Source: Bromus sterilis (Eukaryota; Streptophyta; Magnoliopsida; Poales; Poaceae). From it: a DNA stretch of 64,000 nucleotides. Of this stretch, positions 1 through 11,750 are shown in pieces (position 1 is the first letter of the stretch; each line of letters opens with the position of its first letter). The notes under the pieces are model-generated. The model made no database searches and was not told the DNA's origin. It worked only from the letters and a program-made list of their open reading frames with translations. The stretch is taken from contig OX465600.1 of the NCBI GenBank assembly GCA_950022295.1, forward strand, positions 288,717,782 through 288,781,781. The letters run 5' to 3'. Both the position numbers and the translations under genes were made by a program.

Positions 1-1329
1 GAAGGGTCCCTGGCGCGGCCCCTCCCTAGGCCGCGCCAGGGATCCTCCTGGATGCCCTGTGGCCCCTCTCGGTGCCCCCCTTCGCCTATATTTACCCCCC
101 GTGACGGAAACCCCTAAGATCAAGCCCTCTTTCGCGATCTCGCCTCTGTACCGCCGCCGACGCCGTTTGAAGATCGGGGCTGCCTGGAGAAGCTGCTCTG
201 GCACCCTGCCGGGAGAAGCTACCCCCTCCGGGAGATTATCCATAGCCATGGACGCCTCCCGAATGTACCGTGAGTAGTTCCCCTTGGACCATGGGTCCGT
301 GACCAGTAGCTATGTGATCTATCTCTCCCCTCTTTGTGCTTCCACTTTCGAGACCTCGTGAGCTGCCTCACATGATTGAGGCACCTTTGTAATTTTCTGC
401 CGTTGCTATGCTGAGTTTGTTGGGATCTTATGGATTATGAGACTATGTTCAGATTGTGATGAGTAATATATTTGGTTCTTCTCTTTTATATTTTGTTCTT
501 GAGTAAATTCTTGCATGTTCTCCGTTGTCGTATTTTACTTTGGCCAAGTGATTTGTTGCAACTCCAAGAGGGAGCGTTATGCTTGATTGTGGGTTCAGCC
601 CCTTGATGTCTAGCTTGAGTGACAGAAACATGAGACTAGGGGATGTGCTGTTGCCACCAGGGATAAAACAACGGTGCTTGTATCCGCGGATGCAAGGATT
701 GTTTACTTTACGCAAAGTTCTTTTAATGCAGTTGTCTATTGCTTTGAGTTTACACTTTGGGTGGGATTCACAACTTAATACCAGCGAGATGTTCTGGATA
801 GATATCTCAAGGTGGATGATTCGTAGTAGATGCAGTTGGATTTCAGTCTACTTACCTTGGCGTACTGGCCATTGCTTTTGAGCCCTTCCTTTCTTTGCAA
901 CATAGTTAGCATTGCGGTTCCTTCATAATCTTGTCAATTGCCCAACTGTGATTTGTTTACCTCGCTAGCCCTTTTATCGTCTTTTGGGAGAGAGACATCA
1001 CTAGTGAAAATCACGGGACCCAGGTCCATCTTCGTATCATTGTTTACACCCTCAATTTACTTTCTGTTGCCACTATCATTATCTCTTGCGTCAATCCTTT
1101 GTAAACAGCAAGGCCGGAGGAATTGACAACTCCTCTGTACTCGTTGGGAGCAAAGTTATCTGTATCTGTGTGCAGGTCCACGTCAAGCGCCGTGACACCT
1201 TCTTGTATCTCTTGGAGTCCTACTGGTTCGATAACCTTGGTATCTTCAACGAGGGAAATTTGCTGCTACGCTACATCTCACCTTCCACTTGGGGTAACCA
1301 ACGAGGAGTGAGAGATCCTCACCGTATCA
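1..1329 (+). mobile_element. 3' LTR of an Athila-like Ty3/gypsy element, cut by window edge
   Basis: The stretch matches, block by block, the LTR seen complete at 34618-36259. Shared blocks include the GC-rich 'gcgcggcc' region, 'cgcctatattta' (TATA-like), 'accatgggtccgtga', 'accagcgagatgttctggatag' and 'ggtaaccaacgagg'. The LTR ends in GTATCA at 1329. The next bases (GTGGCAC) open the copia reading frame in its Trp-His motif, so the gypsy element was inserted into copia pol. Only the right part of the LTR is in the window; the body of the element lies to the left. The expected 5-bp target duplication on this side is GTGGC (1330-1334), and its partner would be outside the window. Confidence 0.8.
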
Positions 1330-4039
1330 GTGGCACTCTTGTTTATGTCATGTTAATTTTGGTTTAATGAGTAGGCTTTCCAGCATGAGTTTGATTCCTA
1401 CTTTCACCATTGCCCAAGGTTCTAAGTTCCATAGTTGTGTGCAATCTAATCAACCTCAGAAGCCTCACACGGTCGCCGAGGAGAGAAATCTGGCACCTAT
1501 AGAACTCGTACATTCTGATCTATGTGAAATGAATGGCGTGTTGAAAAAAGGTGAAAAGAGATATTTCATGACTTTAATTGATGATGCTACTAGGTTCTGC
1601 TATGTTTATTTGTTGCAAACTAAAGATGAGGCTTTAGACTACTTTAAAATCTATAAAGCGGAAGTAGAAAATCAATTAGAGAGAAAGATCAAACGTCTTA
1701 GGTCGGATCGTGGTGGCGAGTATTTCTCCAATGTGTTTGATGAATACTGCCAGGAACACGGTATTATTCATGAGAGGACGCCTCCCTACTCGCCCCAATC
1801 GAACAGGGTTGCTGAGAGGAAAAACCGCACGCTGACCGACTTGGTGAACACCATGTTGGACACCGCTGGTTTATCTAAGGCATGGTGGGGGAGGCTTTAT
1901 TGACTTCGTGTCATGTCCTAAATAGAGTTCCTAACAAGAATAAAGAGAAGACACCTTACGAGGAATGGTCTGGGAGAAAACCATCACTTTTTATTTCCGC
2001 ACTTGGGGGTGCTTAGCAAAAGTCAATGTTCCAATTCCTAAGAAACGTAAACTTGGACCAAATACAATGGACTGTATCTTTCTAGGCTATGCACAGCGTA
2101 GCATCTGCTGTAGATTTTTAGTACTCCCTCCGACCCATATTAATGGGCACACACTTAGTACAACTATAGTACTAAGTTATACTAAGTGTGTGCCCATTAA
2201 TATGGATCGGAGGTAGTAGTTAAATCTGAGGTTTCTGATATGCATGTTGATACTATTCTAGAATCTTGTGATGCAACATTTTTTGAGAACATGTTTCCTA
2301 TGAAGGATATGCATAGCACTGCTAGAGTTTCTTCTGAAATATTTGTTGAATCTTGTACACCTGCTGATATTTCTGAACAACCACATGTTGAGGAAGTCCT
2401 TGAGAAGGATGACACTGAAGCTCCCAAGAGGAGCAAGAGACAGAGGGTTGAAGAATCCTTTGGTGATGATTTCATTGTGTACCTTGTGGACAATACTCCT
2501 ACGACTATTGCAGAGGCATTTGCATCTCCTGATGCGGATGACTGGAAAGAAGATGTCCATAATGAGATGGACTCGATTCTTTCTAATGGGACATGGGAAC
2601 TATCTGAACTACCCTACGACTGTAAACCTGTGGGTTGTAAGTGGGTGTTGAAGAAGAATTTAAGGCCTAATGGTACGATTGAAAAGTACAAGGCACAACT
2701 TGTGGCCAAGGGCTACACCCAGCGTGAAAGCGAAGATTATTTTGACACATATTCACCTGTTGCTAGACTTACCACCATTCGTGTACTACTCTCCCTAGCT
2801 GCCTCCTATGGTCTGATCGTTCATCAAATGGACGTAAAGACAACTTTCCTTAACGAAGAGTTCGAAGAGGAAATTTATATGGATCAGCCTGATGGGTTCG
2901 TGGTAAAAGTTGAAGAGAGAAAGGTGTGCAAATTGTTGAAATCTTTGTATGGGATGAAACAAGAACCTAAGCAATGGCATGAGAAGTTTGACAGAACTCT
3001 AACTTCTGCAGGCTTTGTCATTAATGAGGCTGATAGGTGTGTTTATTATCGCCATGGTGGGGGCGATAGTGTTATATCATGTTTGTATGTTGACGATATA
3101 CTAATTTTCGGAACAAGCATGAAAGTGATAAATGAGGTCAAGTCCTTTGTATCAAATAGCTTTGATATGAAAGATCTGGGACAAGCTGATGTGATCCTGA
3201 ACATTAAGCTGATAAGGGATGAGAGTGGGATTACGCTGACGCAATCACACTATGTTGAGAAGTTCTTGAACCGCTTTGGTTTCATAGACAACAAGCCTTC
3301 TCCAACCCCCTAAGTGTGACACTCAGAAAGAATAAGAAAGAATCGAGAGATCAACTAAGATATTCTACAGTGATCGGTTCACTCATGTACCTTGCGAGCG
3401 CGACGAGACCTGACATCTCTTTTGTTGTGAGCAAATTGAGCAGGTTCATGTCTAACACGGGTATTGATCATTGGCATGCACTTGAAAGGGTCATGCGCTA
3501 TCTGAACGGTACAATGAGTTATGGGATTCACTATTCAGGGCACCCTACTGTGCTTGAGGGATATTGTGACGCGAACTGGACCTCAGATGTTGATGAGCTC
3601 TATGCCACAAGTGGATATGAATTTCTTCTTGGTGGTGGCGTAGTATCATGGAGGTCTTGCAAACAGACCATATTGACGAGGTCAACCATGGAAGCATAAC
3701 TTGCTGCTTTAGATACAACTTCTGTTGAGGCAGATTGGCTGCGTGAGCTCTTGATGAACTTGCCGGTGGTTGAGAAACCATTACCGTCCATCCTTATGAA
3801 ATGTGACAACCAAACGGTTATTACTAAGGTGAACATTGCTAAGGATAATGCGAAATCATCAAGACACGTTAAAAACGGCTGAAGTCTGTCAGGAAAATAA
3901 GAAACTCCGGAGTAATAACTGTTTCGTATATACAAACAGACAAAAACTGCCAGATCCCTTTACAAAGGGACTATCACGAAATGTGATAGATAGTGAATCG
4001 AAGGAGATGGGGTTGAGACCCATAAGCGTTACACCATAG
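1330..4039 (+). pseudogene. Copia pol remnant: integrase, reverse transcriptase, RNase H
   Basis: Translation starts at a pre-integrase motif (WHSCLCHVNF, from 1331) and runs in one frame through the integrase core to 1903. The three acidic positions are visible: Asp in HSDLCEM, Asp in RSDRGGEY and Glu in AERKNRT. A frameshift follows near 1895-1990, then a MITE at 2124-2216. Reverse transcriptase (RVT_2 type) is readable from 2240 to 3313. Its sequence includes KWVLKK, the 'SPVARLTTIR' block, QMDVKTTFLN and the catalytic YVDD (LYVDDILIFG). RNase H follows in another frame at 3316-3699, with stops at 3697-3699 and near 3880, and a last open piece reaching 4039 (DPFTKGLS). Product if intact: the copia polyprotein that reverse-transcribes and integrates the element. 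As it stands it is not functional. Confidence 0.88.
2124..2216. mobile_element. Stowaway-like MITE inside copia pol
   Basis: The element is about 93 bp, starts CTCCCTCCGACCC and ends GGATCGGAGGTAG, and is flanked by TA on both sides (2122-2123 and 2217-2218). These are the hallmarks of Tc1/mariner-type Stowaway MITEs of grasses. Its two halves are inverted copies over about 36 bp with few mismatches (shared core ATATTAATGGGCACACACTT), so it would fold into a nearly perfect hairpin. It interrupts the linker between copia integrase and reverse transcriptase. Confidence 0.88.
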
Positions 4040-4580
4040 TGATAACCCAACCTATGTCATCGGAGATCCCATGAATTAGGACCTGGGAAGAACAAGCTAG
4101 TGGTTTAACTGATGAGAGTTCTATTTAACCCTCTCTATGTGAGATGCATAACTCTCAAATTCTGTAAGGCAGGTTGGCGACATGCCTTAATGTGTTTCTG
4201 TTTGCTATTCGTAACAAAGGTGCTGCCCTACAGAGCGACCTTGAAAGAACACACCTATACGAGTCTGACTGTTAAACGTCGCGGTCTATGAGATTTGGGT
4301 GATCTCTAGAAAACTCATGAAGAGACCAGGGAGTATGACGCATATGCTCCACCCACGGGGTACGCTACTGGCAGCCACGTACTGGTTAAGACTTTGAGTG
4401 AAGTCTATTGGCACCAAACTTGCAATTCATGGTTCGTCCATTGTTCAAGTTGCTGATAGATGTATCTTGAAGTTCTAGGCGGAAGTTCAACTTAACAGTC
4501 TCTGCTGAAACACTGGTATATAAACAAGAATCGAGGTTTGGCAAAATCTTTAAATGGGAATGTGAGATCTGGTGGGGGAT

Positions 4581-5443
4581 TGTTAGAATATTGGGCCCAT
4601 TTGTGGACAACCCATATAAGCAAATCCTAAAATCTCAAAATGGCCCATGTGCATGGCAGAATTTTGGAGGTGCATGAGGTGCTAAAGTTTAGTCCCACCA
4701 CGCTAGTTGGAGGAGAGAAACACCTCTTTATAAGGTGGAGTGTTGAGACACTTGTGTGCTTGAGTTAAGAGAAGGCTCTCTCACGCGCACTCCTCCTCCT
4801 CCGCCGTCGTCCGTCTCGTCACGATGGTTATATTTTTGCTGTTCGGGAAAAACGAGTTTTTGCGTACGCGTACAGTTTCGTACCCTTTCCCGAGCTACTC
4901 TATATATTGATGTGCGCTGCGTTGCACCGTCATATCCAACCAATCTACGTTCTGCCACACCTCGTGCCTTGCGCCGCCATCATAGTTTAATCCATCCCGA
5001 TTGCCGGCGTGCACCGACGTTTGGGAGAGCAGGTCTCCGGAACCAGTCGCCTTTGTGATCCTATACTGGAGAGGACGAATTAGGTTTTTGGGAAGCGCTT
5101 TGCGCGACTGCTCGCCGCTTCCACCACGGGTCGCCTTCCAGCCGGAGCTGCGGATCGTCTCCGCAGGCGTCGTCTTCTTCGACCCGTCATCACCAACATC
5201 ATCGTCAACAACCTCACCGATGATCTCGCCACGGTAAACCTATCTGCCTCCTCTGCAAACGTTCGATACGTGCGGCGTATTCCGAACTACATGTTTACTA
5301 TGGATAGGTTGGCGTATATGTTGCTGCTGCTATTCATCATGTTTAATACTTCTAGTGTATTCGTATTTTACATGTTAGTACGTACTGTAGTCATGCCTAA
5401 TATTCTGAAATTAATCATGAAATTATTACCTAGTTATCCAACA
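4581..5443 (+). repeat. 3' LTR of the decayed copia element
   Basis: The LTR starts TGTTAGAATATTGGG directly after a polypurine tract and ends TTATCCAACA, the usual TGTT...AACA pairing of copia LTRs. A TATA-like CTTTATAAGG lies at about 4726-4735, followed by a CT-rich leader. The right border is inferred from the end motif only, because no second LTR is present for comparison. A 5-bp TSD cannot be checked for the same reason. Confidence 0.6.
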
Positions 5444-5868
5444 TACGTGGTGAACAAAGGTGCAAAACTATTAAAGGAGTACACATCTTAGATGTTGATT
5501 ATTTGTAGACATTCGAACGCAAGGAATTAAGACGTAGGTGAAGCCTGAAGTTGTTCCTTATGCTTCGTTGCAGAAGCTTGGCTTAGGTTCGTTGTTGGTG
5601 TTGAAGCAACTTCGATTCGATGCTCTGTGTGGAGAGTGTTTTTTATCGTGTTGCACGTTGGCACCTTTGTTACCTGATACTTTTCTCTGTTCGTCTATGT
5701 GTGATGGGGGTATGTGTGATATTGGATTTTCGGCCCATGGTCTTTATCTTGATAGTATCGGGCATTGGATAGTGGATTTTCTGGTATCGCCCCGAACTTA
5801 GGAACACCACTTTTCTTCCCTCAGTTCATGTATCTCTCTATCTCATCTCATTTACAAAAGAAAGTATG
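5444..5868. other. Intergenic, nothing recognised
   Basis: This lies between the copia LTR and the MITE. It has short open frames only (5538-5801 on + is the longest) and no protein motif, repeat pair or RNA gene that I can support. Confidence 0.5.
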
Positions 5869-5870
5869 TA

Positions 5871-5973
5871 CTCCCTCCGTTCCATAATAGATGACTTTCA
5901 AATAGATGTATCTAGACTACATTTAGTTCAAGATATGTCTATTTGTAAATCATCTAATATGGAACGGAGGGCG
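5871..5973. mobile_element. Stowaway-like MITE upstream of the RAF-like kinase gene
   Basis: The element is about 103 bp, starts CTCCCTCCGTTCCATAATAG and ends ATATGGAACGGAGGGCG, with TA at both flanks (5869-5870, 5974-5975). The ends are inverted over about 24 bp (TTCCATAATAGATGA against TTCCATATTAGATGA). It belongs to the same superfamily as the element at 2124 but has a different sequence. It lies about 0.7 kb before the end of the presumed first exon of the kinase gene. Confidence 0.88.
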
Positions 5974-5975
5974 TA

Positions 5976-6671
5976 TTAAATAATGAAAAAAGTTGGAAAG
6001 CTAAATGAGAAAGGCAAAGCTCCTATCGTATTCTTCCAGAAGAAAAAGAGACAAGCACCGGCCAGAAGAGAAGATGATCAATGTCAAACGTAGGCATCCG
6101 TTACTTAAGACAAGACAAACACTTGCTTCATCTCTCTCTCCTACGTACGATACAGCTTCTTTCGGCGGTAGAGTACGCCCGACGCACGTCCAGACGCCCA
6201 AAAAACATGCGAAGTCAGCCAAGCCAGGCAACGATCCAATCCAACAGCGACCCCGGAGCCGACCCAGATACATTCAGATTACCTGGCACCGCCGGCAGAT
6301 CCAACCGGACGGACACGCCCCGCATCGGGCGCAACCCCAACCCGCCGTCCCCTTTCCCCGTCCGCTTCCTTCCCCGTGTCCTATTTGGCGTCCCGTTTCG
6401 CCTGCTTGCTGCCGCCGCGTTCCTCTCCGCCCCACCCCCCACGGCCCCCCTTTTCCTCCCTCCACCACCAAGTTCCCTTCCCAGGCGATCCATCCCTCCC
6501 CCCGCGCGCCGGCAATCCGCTAATGCGCCTGGCCCCGCCTCGTCGCCGGCGCCTCCGTCCCGTTTTCTGCGGTGACCACACCGCCGCCGGCGACGCGCGG
6601 CGAGGCCACCTTCTTCGGCCGCCGGCGCGCTCGCTCGGCGACAGGCGGCCAGGACCTGATTGATCCCCTCG
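5976..6671 (+). promoter_or_regulatory. Promoter region and 5'-UTR exon of the RAF-like kinase gene
   Basis: The sequence passes from AT-rich to strongly C-rich and CCG-rich (6230-6660), as is common in grass 5' UTRs. A good donor, CTCG|GTAAGG, ends the presumed first exon at 6671. I do not see a convincing TATA box, and the transcription start is not determined. The open frames in this stretch (for example 6005-6523) are by-products of high GC content and have no recognisable domain. Confidence 0.5.
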
Positions 6672-7000
6672 GTAAGGAGCCCCCTAGCTCGATTCGATTC
6701 TTGTACCAGTTGTATTTATCGTCCTCTTCTCCTCTCTTCTCTTGTGTTGTTATTATTGGGAGGATCTCTTTTCGTGATCTTTTTTTGTGTGTGTGTGTGG
6801 ATGTGACGCGAGCAATCGAATCCAGTTCAGCTCATAATTTGATTGTTATAAAATTCCTCCGATCGCATATGAGCATTGTTGCACGAACCGGGATTTTTCT
6901 CCTTTTGCACTTCAATCAATTCGACCCCGTCCCTTTCTGTTTTTTGTGTGTTGCGGGGATCGTGCGGAGATGTTCACTGTCTTCTCTTGATTTATCGCAG
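6672..7000 (+). other. Presumed 5'-UTR intron of the RAF-like kinase gene
   Basis: It runs from GTAAGGAG to TTTATCGCAG and is T-rich, including a GT run near 6790. The second exon would begin GGTCTACAAT. An alternative acceptor, TTGCTTCAG, lies at 7152-7160 directly before the main ATG. Use of that site would make the intron 489 bp long and remove the upstream ORFs. Confidence 0.5.
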
Positions 7001-7043
7001 GGTCTACAATAAGGCGAAACCACTGATTTTCTTTCTTAAAGAG

Positions 7044-7186
7044 ATGAATTAATGGTTCGGCATTTATTTCAAGATATAGCAATTAGCTCCAGTCCTGCGC
7101 CGTCCAAGGAGGAGGAGGAGGAGCCTCCAGCACAACCACCATTGCTTGTTGTTGCTTCAGATGAACAGCCAAGTTGGCGCCAATAA
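7044..7186 (+). promoter_or_regulatory. Overlapping upstream ORFs before the kinase start
   Basis: A minimal uORF (ATG AAT TAA, 7044-7052) shares its last base with the ATG of a 44-codon uORF (7052-7186). The second uORF runs through the main ATG at 7161 in another frame. If the 5' exon begins at 7001, ribosomes would meet both before the kinase start, which usually lowers or regulates translation. If the acceptor at 7160 is used, both are spliced out. The uORF peptide contains five consecutive Glu residues and no known motif. Confidence 0.45.
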
Positions 7187-10100
7187 CCACAAGAACTTGA
7201 ATGCGGTCTATCAGGACCTCACCACCATTCTTGGTCTTGGCAGGTTTGACTCCGGGAACCTTAGTGCTGCTGCCGGTTTGCCTCTGAAATGTGATATGGA
7301 TCCGGCATATTTAGTGCGTATGAGGTCCATATCCTTTGACAATGGACTTAGACCTGCTGAACATTCAAGTGACAATCTACAAGATATGTCTTCTCCCTGC
7401 GATAGCCCACACGCTGGGAAAGTCAAGTTGATGTGCAGCTTTGGTGGGAAAATCCTGCCTAGGCCTAGTGATGGGGTGCTCAGATATGTAGGCGGGGAAA
7501 CACGCCTTATATCGATACACAGGAACTTCTCATGGAAGGAACTTGTGCATAAGACCCTCTTGATCTACAATCAGCCTCACACCATCAAGTATCAGCTTCC
7601 TGATGAGGACCTTGATGCTCTGATTTCTCTTTCATGTGAAGAGGATCTTCAGAATATGATGGAGGAATACTACAGCCTTGAAAAGGCCAATGGCTCGCCG
7701 AGGCTTCGGATATTCCTCGTCTCCCCAAATGATTGTGAGGAGTCATCATTAAGCGCAAGAAGTTTAGAGAGTGAGCCAGAATATAATTTTGTTGTTGCTG
7801 TGAACAATCTCTCACAGCTGAAGCAGAGCACCAGTGGCAACAATTTGGTGAGCCAGTCGAGCCAACAGTTGGATAATTCCCTGCTCCCCTGCAGAGGCTC
7901 AAATGCATCCCAAACAGATTTAGAAAGTGGGGCTGGAACAGCCTTAAACGAATCTTCCTCTCAGTTTTTTCTTGCTCCATACTCACAACAAATGGTGGCT
8001 GACTCAGCAGCAACTTCCTCCCCAAGCTTAAATCGACAGAGGATCACAAAACAGTCTAGGCTGCGGATGTCTGCAGACAAACTAACAGTGAACCAAGAAC
8101 ATGAGAACAAATATGAAGTTAGCAATGGATCAAATCTGAAAACCACGCTTCCAGACCATCAAGATAAGACTCAAAGCAATGCAGACACAGGTGTTGGATT
8201 TGGATCAGCCATGCACAATCTTCAAATTCAAAGGCAGGTAAAAGATCTGGGTATACCTCGAAACGAGAGTGACGTGAGTTCACATGCAAACTATGTTAAG
8301 TCTACCACAATGGAAATGCCCTTTTATTCTGAAAAGGCACCCGTGCATCCGGAGACTGCTAGTTGGCTATCTGGGCTGCATGAATACACTGGTCAAATTC
8401 ATGGCATGCCGCATGCCTTCTCTGATCCTTTGCTGAATGATCGCATTGAACAACCTGCATCCAATTTTTCTTTAACTTTTGATTCCTACATACCCCCTTC
8501 ATTTTCCCAGAAAATATGTCAAGCTAATGAGCTGGAGAGAACAATAAGCGGGACTAGGCCAGATCTTCTATGTGCTAAGCCACCTGAGATTCCTCGTATG
8601 GATCAACCAAGTTACCTTGTTTCTAGTCATACCGACCAGCGGTATCATCAAGGTGTTACTAGTGGAGCCAGTTTCGAGGCAGCCGTATATTACCAACAAG
8701 ACAGTTTGTCTAGTAATATGGTGCAAACAGGTTATGATGGTGGTCCTGTTGTTCAACAGATGAATATTTATCATCAGGAGAACAGCGCAGTTCCAAGTGT
8801 TGCTCCCCAGTGCACTTTTGTTGACACAAGGTTCACTTTGCACCACACACGTGGTGCAAGGTTGTCCTCAGGTGAGTTAGATGCTCTAGAAAGCTCAGGT
8901 TTGACGTCAATGCATGCTACTGGTAATTCTCATTCACGCATGCTTCATGGATGCCCTAATGGATCTCAAACAGCGAATTCAGATCGTGGATCTCATGTAG
9001 AGAAACTGAACTCAGGGCATGTCGTTACAGATTATGGAACTGCTAGCTCTGTGCATGGTAATGATAAAGTTACTCCTGGATCCCATATACTGTTGCCTAT
9101 TGACCCTTTTGAAGCTTTTGCGCCACAAAGATCAGTGGCAAATGGAGCATCCACTGTGTATCAAAATGAAAACTTCGACCAGGTATTGCTGCATAGTTCT
9201 GGTTTGGCTACCTCTCCACCTATTGGACTAAGTAATGCTGACCTTACCGGAAACATGTTTTGCAATGGCACCTTCAAGGATGGTCTTTCACAGAGAGATG
9301 TTCCTGCTTTTAATCAGCACAATATCACCGGCAGTGATGTAGGAGTAATTGGATTTGATCGTTCAGCTATCGATAATGAGGACTTGAATCTCAAGGACAG
9401 AATGCATAATAATTTTCAAACGGAGGCACTTGTTATAGTTGAGGACGTGACTGATAATATGCCTTCAGACATTCCATCATCCAGACCAATTCCTCAGGTT
9501 GAAATGGCAGATGAAGAACAGCATCATGCAATTATTGGATCAGAGAAGGATGATGATGCTAAGAGCAATGGGCCAGAGTTATCTAATGAGGTAACCTATC
9601 CTATATATATTTAGCATGCTATTCATGAATAAAGAATGGTTGAGCATATTGTGTTTCACATTCCAATTGTTAGGACGATGGTGATAAACCAGCTGCAGAT
9701 GGGTCCATTAGTGATGCTGATATTGCCGAACTTGAAGCCAGCATGTATGGCTTGCAGGTGCAGTTCTAGCACTCTTACATTTGTTTAGTAATTATACTAT
9801 TCTTCCAGCTAAGATGTCTATTAGTTTCCTCAAAGAATATCTCCATGGATTTTGTCTATAATAAGCAAGTCATAACAGAATTTGATTGTTCTAACTTATT
9901 ATGGTCAGATCATAAGAAATGCTGACCTCGAGGAGCTACGTGAACTGGGATCTGGCACGTTTGGAACTGTATACCATGGAAAATGGCGAGGAAGTGACGT
10001 TGCTATCAAACGTATCAAGAAAAGCTGTTTCGCCGGAAGATCATCTGAACAGGAGAAACTTGTGAGTAGTTGTACATCCACTACTCCCTTTTAGTCATTT

Positions 10101-11750
10101 AAGAAATTCAGCAACAACTAACTTACCTCTGATCCAAAACATAGGTCCTTTTAGCCTTTTTAATTTTATCCCAAATGTAGGTCTTTCTACACTCTCACTG
10201 CACTTCTGCTTATGTTATTCCTATTTAGTCCTTCATTAATTTCATCAAGAATTGGCTTTATAACTCTAGTATTCATTGTATTGGATGAAATGAGTGACAG
10301 TTGCAATAATAAATGAACGACGGCATTCTCATTTTATCTATATCCTTAATTATTGTGCCCAACTCTTAAAGACCTACAGTACATTTTATGTCAGGGGTAG
10401 TAGTACCTAACATAAATTTTTTGGTTATAAAAGGTTTGTGCATGTGAAGCGTGATTGCATTCCTTATTGCTATATGTTCAATCTGCTTGACTACTAATTA
10501 ATTTTTTGAAATTGAAACATGGTTGATAAGAGCACATTCATGTTATCTTCAAGATATAACGCCAAGTTGCATTCTTATACAGACCAAAGACTTTTGGAGG
10601 GAGGCGCAAATCCTTTCGAAGGTGCATCATCCAAACGTTGTTGCTTTCTATGGTGTGGTTCCTGATGGAACTGGAGGAACATTAGCCACTGTGGCAGAAT
10701 TTATGGTGAATGGTTCACTAAGGAATGTTCTTCTAAGGAAGGATAGGTGAGTTGTGTATGTTTCTGTTCAGTGATTTCCACTGCGTACAATGTTGCTGTT
10801 ATGTCACTATTTACTAGATCTTTGCAGAACACTTGATCGTCGGAAAAAGCTCATCATTGCAATGGATGCGGCATTTGGGATGGAATATCTGCACTCGAAA
10901 AGCATAGTCCATTTTGATTTGAAATGCGACAATTTACTCGTTAATATGAGAGATCCTCAGAGACCAATCTGCAAGGTAGCTTTAGATTCACGTTAATTGG
11001 TGGGGTGTATTCTTAGATAGTTGTATTAATGCCAATGAGCAGCAAAATATTCGGAGCCGTTAGTTCGATGTTATGGAGTGTTGATTAATAATGTGTAACT
11101 ATTCTCAGGTTGGAGACTTTGGATTATCAAGAATTAAGCGCAACACTTTGGTATCTGGTGGTGTACGGGGCACCCTTCCGTGGATGGCACCGGAGCTGTT
11201 GAACGGTAGCAGCAGCCGAGTGTCTGAGAAGGTAAAGTCTTTCATCACACTCCACATCATTGTTTGCATGTGCAACCATCATTTGCCTGATATGTACCTA
11301 TTGGACACACTTAGGTGGATGTGTTCTCTTTCGGGATAGCATTATGGGAAATCCTGACGGGTGAGGAACCATATGCAAATATGCATTGCGGCGCTATCAT
11401 AGGTATAACTAAATTACCATGTCTTGTTTTTATCACGATTCAATATTGATTAATTGTCGAAGGACACGATCCTTTGTCAATTCATGCCACCAAAAGATCT
11501 AATAGTCAGTTCGCATTACTTTCAATGAATCGATAAAGTAATAATGCATACTTTCTTGTGAGAAGGGGGTATCGTCAACAACTCTCTACGGCCTCCGATA
11601 CCTGAAACCTGTGACCCTGAATGGCGAATACTGATGGAGCAATGTTGGTCTGCCAATCCTGATATCCGCCCCTCGTTCACTGAGGTCACGGATAGGTTAC
11701 GAGCCATGTCAGCGATGCTTCAGTCAAGGGCACATCCCCCAGAAAACTGA
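7161..11750 (+). CDS. PB1-domain RAF-like MAPKKK (B4-type protein kinase)
   Basis: Exons: 7161-9590, 9674-9757, 9909-10061, 10583-10746, 10828-10975, 11109-11231, 11315-11402 and 11566-11750. All introns are GT-AG and all joins keep frame, giving about 1124 residues. I chose ATG 7161 because the open frame extending to 7146 has only TTG codons before it. A PB1 domain lies at about residues 87-180 (KVKLMCSFGGKILPRPSDG and the acidic PDEDLDALISLSCEEDLQ). A long Ser/Asn-rich disordered middle follows, then a C-terminal kinase at about 845-1110. The kinase has the Gly loop GSGTFGTV (852 on), Lys872 in VAIK, Glu896, catalytic HFDLKCDN (Asp974), DFG (996-998) and WMAPE. His-Phe-Asp in place of HRD is usual in this subgroup. 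Family knowledge: B4 RAFs phosphorylate and activate SnRK2 kinases under osmotic stress. No lesion is seen. The subgroup assignment is inferred from architecture. Confidence 0.93.

Larger units (their letters stand above)
1330..5443 (+). mobile_element. Decayed Ty1/copia retrotransposon (5' part outside the window)
   Basis: This is the right part of a copia element: pol remnants at 1330-4039, then an untranslated 3' region, a polypurine tract (GGTGGGGGA, about 4571-4579) and one LTR at 4581-5443. GAG, protease and the 5' LTR are missing because the Athila-like element of 1-1329 was inserted at the pre-integrase motif; they may lie left of the window. The order integrase, reverse transcriptase, RNase H is the copia order, not the gypsy order. 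Frameshifts, stop codons and a MITE inside pol show that this copy is dead. Confidence 0.85.

Noticed and set aside
6005..6663. Several overlapping ORFs on both strands before the kinase gene
   Set aside because: Composition is C-rich leader sequence; there is no motif and the frames overlap in all directions.
7146..7160. Kinase start at 7146
   Set aside because: That position begins TTG TTG TTG. The first in-frame ATG is 7161, so I use it.
9900..11750. Kinase as a pseudogene because HRD is HFD
   Set aside because: Plant B-group RAF-like kinases of this type normally have HFD. Lys, Asp, DFG and APE are present and all splice joins keep frame.
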